From: Bdellovibrio sp. CG22_combo_CG10-13_8_21_14_all_39_27
GTDB taxonomy: Bacteria > Bdellovibrionota > Bacteriovoracia > Bacteriovoracales > Bacteriovoracaceae
NCBI GenBank assembly: GCA_002786715.1
Contig: PCTW01000076.1
Span: forward strand, 16,879 to 80,878
Length of the DNA: 64,000 nt
Direction: 5' to 3'
Position numbers and translations under genes: made by a program. Below the pieces are notes generated by a model, which was not told the DNA's origin, did no database searches, and worked only from the letters and a program-made list of their open reading frames with translations. Numbering within the stretch: the stretch's first letter is position 1; every line of letters begins with the position of its first letter. This document shows positions 8,593 to 15,600 of the stretch, piece after piece.

Positions 8593-10207
8593 ATGTTTGA
8601 GTTCCTTCTTTTAAGAGGTTTGACGTTAATCCAGATTCAAGCACTTTCCCTTTGTCTCCTAGAAGCACAACGAAGTCGCAATAGCGCAAAGTAGATAGGC
8701 GATGTGTGGAGAGATAAATGATCTTATGCTGAAGCACTGGATGCACTTTTATTTTTTTTATAATGTCGCGCTCAAGAATAAGATCGACCGAAGAAAAGGG
8801 GTCATCCCAATAAAGAACTTGGCCACCTGACAACAAAGATCGAACGAGGGCCATGCGTTTACTTTGACCACCTGATAGGCGAACACCATTTTCACCGAGT
8901 TCCATTTTCATCAGACCTTGAAAATCTTTATTGAGTTCTTGAAGTCCGAAAAGTTCTAACAGTTCTTTTGCCAAGATGAGATCCTGATCACTTGGCCGAT
9001 GCCCTAAGAAGAGATTTGCCGTCATAGAATCATTATAAACATAAGGCTCTTGAGAGACATAAGATAATGACTGCTCTTGAACTCTTCCCCACTCTGCCAA
9101 TTGATTTAAAAAAGTCGTTTTTCCACAACCAGTGTTACCTGCAATCGCAAACCAACCTGATTTTAGAACAGGAACCACGATTTGTTTGTCCCATAGCTCT
9201 ACTGTCACTTCATCTTTCTTTTGACTATTAAGATTTCTAAGTTGAAGTTCCATCGGAGAGGACTGACAACTTTGTTGATAAAGTTCACACATGCGCTTCC
9301 ACGCCCCCCAGCTTCGAGCGAAAACCATTCCGATCCACGAAACAAACATCATCGGCTCAAGAAAAAGGAAAACAAATCCCGAAAACCAAATGAGCATACT
9401 AGCGCCCAACTGCTGATCATTGATGAGATAAGCTCCCCATATGAGAGAGAGACCAATTCCTAGCGGAATAAGAGGGATGGTAAATGAAATACGATTTGAA
9501 GCTTGAAAAACTTTAAAGAGTTCGTTTTGAGAAACGCGGTCAAAAGCCGAAACAAACGAGTCTTCGGCGTGAAAATTGCGAATTGTTTTTTTACCGTTGT
9601 AGCTTTCCATAATAAAGTTTTGAACTTCACCTTGAAGGTCCTGAGCAAAACGAAAGTGGTGACGATTTTGACTAGCGACAATAGTAAACATTACAAAAGT
9701 GATCAGCATCGGAGAGAAGGCAATCAATAAAGTTGGAGCTCCTTCCAAGACTTTAGGAATGAGAACAATCAAAGCTATTAACATATTCATCATTTGCAAA
9801 ACAGCAAAGCCAATGAGGGCCCGAACATTTTCTAGGTCGTTAGATAAAACTTGATAAATTTGGCCACGGCCACGAGAGAAAAAACGTGAAGGCGAAACTT
9901 TTTCTAAAGATTCCATCATCTCTAGTCGTAAATCTCTTTCCAAAATTCTTGCGGGGTAAAAAAAGAGCCAACGAGAAGCTGTTCTAAAAGTAATAATAGC
10001 GGCAGCGAATATCAGAAAAAGCCAGGGAGAAATGACGATATTTTTTCCTTGAATCATCTCGGCCAAATCGCGGGCCATGCCTGGTAGCTTGGCCAAAATA
10101 AATTGAGTCATAAATAGACTCACTGCGGCGCCTATATAATAGCCCCAATAGCGTCTGAACTGGACAAGGAACAGTTTTGTGAGTGAAAGATCAAAGTAAG
10201 ATCGCAT
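8564..10207 (-). CDS. ABC exporter half-transporter, degenerate Walker B subunit
   Basis: 547 residues with several N-terminal membrane helices (about 20-300), Walker A GNTGCGKTT (357-365), a perfect LSGGQ (444-448), and Walker B VLYWDD in which Asp469 replaces the catalytic Glu; the H-loop His is present in STHRLST. This is the catalytically weak subunit of a heterodimeric exporter with the 6838-8592 product. The ATG lies only 8 nt downstream of a near-consensus -10 and has no ribosome-binding site, so the mRNA is probably leaderless; the next Met in frame is residue 33, inside the membrane domain. Confidence 0.93.
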   Translation of the reverse strand: MRSYFDLSLTKLFLVQFRRYWGYYIGAAVSLFMTQFILAKLPGMARDLAEMIQGKNIVISPWLFLIFAAAIITFRTASRWLFFYPARILERDLRLEMMESLEKVSPSRFFSRGRGQIYQVLSNDLENVRALIGFAVLQMMNMLIALIVLIPKVLEGAPTLLIAFSPMLITFVMFTIVASQNRHHFRFAQDLQGEVQNFIMESYNGKKTIRNFHAEDSFVSAFDRVSQNELFKVFQASNRISFTIPLIPLGIGLSLIWGAYLINDQQLGASMLIWFSGFVFLFLEPMMFVSWIGMVFARSWGAWKRMCELYQQSCQSSPMELQLRNLNSQKKDEVTVELWDKQIVVPVLKSGWFAIAGNTGCGKTTFLNQLAEWGRVQEQSLSYVSQEPYVYNDSMTANLFLGHRPSDQDLILAKELLELFGLQELNKDFQGLMKMELGENGVRLSGGQSKRMALVRSLLSGGQVLYWDDPFSSVDLILERDIIKKIKVHPVLQHKIIYLSTHRLSTLRYCDFVVLLGDKGKVLESGLTSNLLKEGTQTYEHFEKQMV

Positions 10208-10215
10208 AGAACGAC

Positions 10216-10244
10216 ATAATAGTTTGAAAATTGGGGAGTGTCAT
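10216..10244 (-). promoter_or_regulatory. Promoter of the ABC exporter operon (leaderless)
   Basis: Minus-strand ATGACA (10244-10239), a 17-nt spacer, then TATTAT (10221-10216): five of six matches in both boxes. Transcription should begin near 10209, at or within about two bases of the ATG at 10207. It is divergent from the tRNA-Val promoter. Confidence 0.7.
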
Positions 10245-10255
10245 GGGAAATGAGG

Positions 10256-10285
10256 TTGACGATAATTGGGCAATTACTTTATATT
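10256..10285 (+). promoter_or_regulatory. Promoter of tRNA-Val
   Basis: TTGACG (10256-10261), an 18-nt spacer and TATATT (10280-10285) put the start site near 10292, six bases before the mature tRNA. Confidence 0.72.
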
Positions 10286-10297
10286 GTCCTTTCTTCT

Positions 10298-10372
10298 TGG
10301 CCCATAGCTCAGTGGTAGAGCACTACCTTGACATGGTAGGGGTCTGCAGTTCGATCCTGCATGGGCCAACCA
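10298..10372 (+). tRNA. tRNA-Val (GAC)
   Basis: Complete 75-nt cloverleaf with encoded CCA. Acceptor TGGCCCA pairs with TGGGCCA, D-arm is GCTC..GAGC, anticodon stem CTACC/GGTAG encloses loop TTGACAT (anticodon GAC), T-arm TGCAG/CTGCA encloses TTCGATC, discriminator A then CCA. It is a lone tRNA with its own promoter. Confidence 0.96.
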
Positions 10373-10396
10373 TTTTTTGTATCACCATTTTTTTTG

Positions 10397-10570
10397 TGAT
10401 TTGTCCGCCTATGCCTTGCAGGCGCTAACGCTACTGCAAGTCACAACGGTAAAGCGACCGTCAAATTGCTATCGCAATTTTTTCTATGATTTGTCCGCCT
10501 ATGCCTTGCAGGCGCTAACGCTACTGCAAGTCACAACGGTAAAGCGACCGTCAAATTGCTATCGCAATTT
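10397..10570 (+). repeat. Tandem structured repeat, two perfect 84-bp copies, period 90 bp
   Basis: Copy 1 is 10397-10480 and copy 2 is 10487-10570, identical, separated by 6 bp. Each copy holds three consecutive inverted repeats: CTTGCA..TGCAAG with an inner GCG/CGC, ACGGT-aaagcg-ACCGT, and AAATTGC-tatc-GCAATTT. The last is followed by T-rich sequence in copy 1 and resembles a weak terminator on both strands. The unit lies between tRNA-Val and a convergent protein gene. It is noncoding as far as I can see, although 90 bp keeps reading frame. Candidates are tandem bidirectional terminators, a REP/BIME-like element, or a tRNA-linked small RNA. Confidence 0.9.
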
Positions 10571-10582
10571 GCACGTGTCGCA

Positions 10583-11155
10583 TCAAGCGGATTTTTTAAA
10601 TTTTAAATCATTTAGCTTCTTTTGCATGAGATGAATTCTCTTTTGGCGAGCTTCCTCTTGCGACAACGGTTTATTACCAAAAAGTGGAAAACCAATAGGG
10701 ACTTGGTGATCTTTATGAAGTCGAGCAATGATACCTAAACTTTGTGCATTAATGGTCTGCACTTCTTTCATCAAATTGACAAAAAATTGAATTCCAGCAG
10801 TAGGCTTTCTTTGTATCCATTCATAAAAATCATCAACAGTAACTTTTACTTCTTCAATATTTGATTTTGCAAAAATTTCAAAAGGTGATTGGTGAATTCC
10901 TGAGAGCGAAAAATCTCCGTAAAAGTCTCCACGACTCAGATCACGAATTTCCATTAATTTTGTGTTGAGATTTTTATAAACAATGGCCTGGCCATCTATA
11001 ATAATGGAAAATTCGAGACAGGGTTCATTCTCTTGCAACATTCTCTGGCCTTTATTCCATTCGTATACTTTTGATTTTCGCAAGAGGGCTTCTACATCTG
11101 AAGCGTCCATTTCTCCAAAGAGAGAACAACCTCGCATTCGCTGATAGAGTGTCAT
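10583..11155 (-). CDS. Cyclic-nucleotide-binding-fold protein
   Basis: 190 residues. Residues about 10-115 fit the cNMP-binding beta-roll (FGEMDASDVEALL, then KGQRMLQENEPCLEFSIIIDGQAIVYK and GDFYGDFSL). The phosphate-binding cassette is degenerate: the Arg-Ala stretch of CRP is not evident, so ligand binding is uncertain. The C-terminal part (about 120-190) is helical and basic, with no clear helix-turn-helix, so it is unlikely to be a CRP-type DNA-binding regulator. It is alone on the minus strand, convergent with tRNA-Val, and its stop lies 13 bp from the tandem repeat, which probably ends its transcript. Confidence 0.8.
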   Translation of the reverse strand: MTLYQRMRGCSLFGEMDASDVEALLRKSKVYEWNKGQRMLQENEPCLEFSIIIDGQAIVYKNLNTKLMEIRDLSRGDFYGDFSLSGIHQSPFEIFAKSNIEEVKVTVDDFYEWIQRKPTAGIQFFVNLMKEVQTINAQSLGIIARLHKDHQVPIGFPLFGNKPLSQEEARQKRIHLMQKKLNDLKFKKSA

Positions 11156-11262
11156 AGTTAAGTCCTTTTGAGGGATTCTTAAAGCTCGCTCATTATGAAC
11201 TCAATTGCTGAATTAACAAAACTCCTTACTGGCGACTCCTAAGCTACCAATAATTCATTTGC

Positions 11263-11293
11263 ACAAAAAAAAGAAAGTGCCCAGAATTTGGGC
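11263..11293 (-). terminator. Weak intrinsic terminator of the 11307 gene
   Basis: Minus-strand stem GCCCA/TGGGC with a 5-nt loop is followed, after a short ACTTTC, by a run of eight T. The stem is only 5 bp. Confidence 0.45.
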
Positions 11294-11306
11294 CAAAAAA
11301 GAGAAA

Positions 11307-12401
11307 TTAAAAACTCAATCCGATACCGGCCTTGAGTTCAGTATTTTTGTCTTCGTTCCCAACTGAAGTGTAGCTGACGAAGAGTCGATCAACGATTTTT
11401 ACTTTGCGATAGTCAAATTGATATCCTAGGCCAAAACCCATGGTAGAAAAAGCTCCGCCTGTTGAGCTATTCCATTTTTGTATTCCTAATCCACCATCAA
11501 CATAAAAACTTTCTCCCACAAAATATTCTGCATAGGCTGCAAAATCGAGAACTAAAAATGTTTCAGCGGTCGTATCAATATTAGCTTTAACAAAATGGCC
11601 ACCGGCATGACCTCTCATACCCCAACTATTCTTGAATCTATAGCGAGGAGTCCAAGCAATATCAGTTGTCGAAAGAGTATTGGCCTCTTTGTCAGTGACT
11701 TTAGCGATTGCGCCTGTAAATGAGAGCGGAAGAAATGATTGGCGATACTCATCTAAGACTTCCAATTCTTCTTTCGGTCGAATTTTAAAAACAGTCGTTC
11801 TACCATCGAGAGACTTATTTTGTTCGAGGACATAACGAGATTCTGCTTTTATATCATCCATTTGTTTTAAGTCTTCTTTTTCAGAAAACTCTTGAAATTC
11901 TTCCAGATATTTTTGACTTTTTGAGGGCGTTATTTTCCTTTCAACTACTTTGATCGGAGCCTTTTTCTTTATGCTATTTTCGACGGTTTGTAATTTAGGT
12001 TTACTTGAAGCACGATCAATTTTTAATTGTCTTTCAGTCTTAACAACTGCTGATGCTACTTTTGTTTTAGGAGACATTTTTTTTAATTGTTTCGCCAATC
12101 TATTGATTTCAACTTTTCTATTGAAGTTTTTATTTGAAAGAACGCATTCATATTCACGATGACAAAGGGATTGCTCTCCGTCATTTGCGCAGTTCCATTT
12201 CGATTTAGCACGAGGAAGATAAAACCCTCGACAAGTCTTATCCCCTTTCATCAATTGCCATTCTGCTTTTGTTTGGTAGTAAGAAATGGAATGAGAATAA
12301 CTCTTCACTTCGAGTTTAAAAGTTGTGCCTTTTTGCGCCCAAGTTAAAGGGATCACCACGACGGCAGCAAGCAATATCAGAGGCAAGATAAACGACTTCA
12401 T
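11307..12401 (-). CDS. Exported protein, C-terminal outer-membrane beta-barrel-like domain
   Basis: 364 residues with a Sec signal peptide (MKSF then a hydrophobic core, cleavage after TWAQ or near residue 22). Residues about 25-90 form a Cys-containing N-terminal region (Cys near CRGFY, NCANDG, LCHREYECVL). A Lys-rich, probably disordered stretch spans 100-200. The last about 150 residues alternate aromatic/hydrophobic and polar residues with GGLGIQKW and GFGLGYQF and end in Phe, as in porin-like barrels recognised by BAM. Family not recognised. It is transcribed alone, divergent from the giant IPT/TIG lipoprotein. Confidence 0.75.
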   Translation of the reverse strand: MKSFILPLILLAAVVVIPLTWAQKGTTFKLEVKSYSHSISYYQTKAEWQLMKGDKTCRGFYLPRAKSKWNCANDGEQSLCHREYECVLSNKNFNRKVEINRLAKQLKKMSPKTKVASAVVKTERQLKIDRASSKPKLQTVENSIKKKAPIKVVERKITPSKSQKYLEEFQEFSEKEDLKQMDDIKAESRYVLEQNKSLDGRTTVFKIRPKEELEVLDEYRQSFLPLSFTGAIAKVTDKEANTLSTTDIAWTPRYRFKNSWGMRGHAGGHFVKANIDTTAETFLVLDFAAYAEYFVGESFYVDGGLGIQKWNSSTGGAFSTMGFGLGYQFDYRKVKIVDRLFVSYTSVGNEDKNTELKAGIGLSF

Positions 12402-12660
12402 GTCGGAAATTCTCCTAGTGGCATAAGTCTATGATAACGCATAAGTTGGAGTGCCTCGCGGAGTTGTCACTTCTTGCCTAGAGAGGTTGACTTTAAAGCC
12501 TCAAGAATAACCGTCTAAATCAATCTAAAACTTCGTAATTATTAAAGAAAGCGTGGATCTCAAGCCTTCGATCTGGAATCCAAGGCTTAAAATGACGAGA
12601 TGAGAAGTCAAAACTTATGGAATTTACTCCCTTTCCGATAAGTTTTAGTGGAGGAATTGG
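12402..12660. other. Divergent intergenic region, 259 bp
   Basis: It must hold the promoters of both flanking genes, but I see no convincing -35/-10 pair. One inverted repeat is present: AAGCCTT (12562-12568) with AAGGCTT (12582-12588), loop 13 nt. A GGAGG ribosome-binding site at 12650-12654 fixes the GTG start at 12661. Confidence 0.5.
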
Positions 12661-15600
12661 GTGCATAAATCGACTCTCGCTCTCTATAGCGTTTTGATCG
12701 CATTGCTCGTCGGCTGCGTGGCCGGAGAAGTTGGAGAAAAAAAAGTTCTTCCTGGCGTAGTCGCGCTTTCACTTAGTTCAATCTCTCCTAGCGCGGGTAA
12801 TCCCACAGGTGGCACGAGTGTCACTCTTACGGGATCAGGTTTTCAAAGTTCAATGGCCATCATGATTGGTGGTGCTCCCTGTACGATTACAAGTTCATCT
12901 GCAAGCTCAGCAACATGTACGACAGCAGGACATTCAATCGGCACAGTCGATGTTTTTGTTATTAGATCCGATGGTGATAATGACACTTTAACTAATGGCT
13001 ACACTTATCAAAATGCACCAACACTCACATCAGTCACTCCTAACTTAGGAACAAATACAGGCTCAACCGGAATTGCATTGACCGGTACTGGATTTCTAAG
13101 CGGAGCCACCGTAACTGTTGGCAGCTTGCCATGCTCTGGCGTCACTGTCGTAGGACCAACTAGTATTACTTGTACAATTCCAAGTTGTGGAGCTTCATGT
13201 CCCTACGCCAATGCCGTAGTCAACGTCGCTGTAACAAACTCGGATGGCCAAGCTTCAGGAACACAAACATACACTTTTGCCGATACACCAATCATTAGTT
13301 CTGTAACAAAAAATGCAGGGGCCCTTGCCGGCGGTGGAACAATTGTCATCGCGGGAAATTATTTCAAGCCCGTTGGAGTGACTCCTCCAACTGTAGATAT
13401 TGGTGGGGCAGCTTGTGTTGTCAATGCCGGACTTACGACTAATACGAGTATTACTTGTGTGACATCGGTAAACACGGCAGGAGCTAAAACGGTTTCTGTG
13501 ACGAATGAAGTTTCACTGACAGGAACTCTCGCTTCAGGTTTTACTTATCAAGCCGCTCCTACAATTACTTCACTTTCTTTAAATGCAGGTAACCCAACTG
13601 GTGGCTATACAACAACAATAACTGGAACTAATTTTGATGTTGCAAATGGAGCAGTCATAAGTGTGGGCGGAACGGCCTGTACAACTTCTTCTGTTGTAAG
13701 TACAACATCTGCGACATGTCAGGTTCCAGCAGGAGCATTGGGTGCAACAACTCTTACTTTTGTAAACAACGATGCTAACTCACAGGCCGTTGCAGCTCCA
13801 CCAACTTTCACTTATCAAAATGCACCAACGCTTACCGAAATTCACGATAAAGTGCTATGTGATGCCAGCGGTACACCTTCTGCGTGTACTAACAAAGTAA
13901 GTGCAGGACCCCTCGCCGGAGGCAGACAAGTTTATCTCATCGGAACCGGTTTCGTATCAGGAGCGACAGTTACAATTAACGGTACTTCATGTGGAACTCT
14001 CACTGTTGATAGTGCGACACAAATTACTTGCACCACTCCTGCAAATCCTGCTGGAACCTATGATGTGGTTGTAACAAATGCTGACGGGCAAACTGTAACG
14101 CTCTCTTCTGCCTATCTCTACAGAGCAGCTCCAACCATTACCAGCTTTACTCCAAATGCAGGGGCTCTTGGTGGATTAACTTCAATGACAATAAACGGAA
14201 CAGGCTTTCTCGCAGGTGCTGTCGTAACTTTTGATATCGGTGGAACTCCTGCAGTATGCTCATCCCCTTCTATAACAAGTACACAAATTACTTGTGCAAC
14301 AGTTGCCCACGTGGCCGCTTCAGTAAATATCACTGTAACAAATACTGATAATCAATCAGCGACTTCAGCTACCAATTACACTTACCAAGGCCCTCCGGTA
14401 TTTACATCTCCAAGTCCTAATGGAGGTACAATTAATGGGTTCCAATTGCTTACGATAACAGGGAGTGGTTTCGATACAGTTAATGGTATGTCTATCTTAG
14501 TTGGTGGCAATACCTGTTCGAGTCCTACAGTTGTCAATCCAACAACGGTCACTTGTACGACACCGACTCATGCTTTAGGCACGGTTGATATTACACTCAC
14601 AAATCTCGATGGTGATTCACAAAGTGTTACGGCCACGAATGTCTACACTTATCAATCCCCACCTTCAATCTCTCAAATTTTTGATAAAGTTTTATGTGAT
14701 GCCAGTGGTGTTGTTCCCTCATGTACAGATAAGATCGCTTCAGAAAGCATCAATGGTGGCAATGTTGTTTATATCACTGGAAGCAATTTTTTAGCAGGAG
14801 CGACTGTAACGATTGGTGGTAATGCCTGTACTGCCCCAACTGTTGTTTCTTCAACTCTCATTACTTGTACGACTCCCGCTTCTGCGACAACTGGTGCTAA
14901 AACTTTGGTTGTCACAAATTATGATGCTCAAACATCTACAAAATTTAATGCCTACACATATCAATCACCACCAACGATAACTGCCATAACTCCTAACACT
15001 GGCTCAAGTGCAGGTTCAGGAACTATCGTTGTTCAGGGGACAAATTTTGATGTTGCCAATGGAGTAACCGTTACCGTTAATGGAAATCCTTGTTCTCCAA
15101 CATTTTCACTTACACCCACTTCAGTTAGCTGTATGACTCCAGCGATTGGTGGTGGAGCACTAGCGACTCCTTATGATGTAGTCCTCACTTTAAAAGATGG
15201 AGATGCTCAAGCGACCACCAGTGTCGGTTCATTTACCTATATAGCTGCGCCGACTGTCAGCAATATTTCGCCAAACGTAGGACCAACAACTGGTGGCCAG
15301 TCAGTAACCATTACGGGAACCGGATTTGATACTGCAAATGGGGCAACAGTAACCATTGCTGGAGCCACCTGCACTTCTCCTGTCGTCGTTAGTTCAACGA
15401 CAATTACCTGTACAACGGGTGTTAGCACTGCAGGTACTAATAATGTTGTTGTTACAAATACAGATGCCAACTTGCAATCAGGAACATTAGTTAGTGGATA
15501 CACTTATCAAATAAAACCTATTATCGCGAATATTGTACCAAGTTCAGGAGCCCTTGCGGGAGGTTCACTGGTTACAGTTAATGGGAGTGGTTTTGTCGAT

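Noticed and set aside
10397-10570. CRISPR array
   Set aside because: Only two 84-bp units with 6-bp spacing; far too long as repeats and no spacer-like sequence or cas genes.
10377-10634. 85-codon open frame across the tandem repeat
   Set aside because: It exists only because the 90-bp period keeps frame; it has no ribosome-binding site, starts inside the tRNA trailer and its translation is an internal repeat of low-likelihood sequence.
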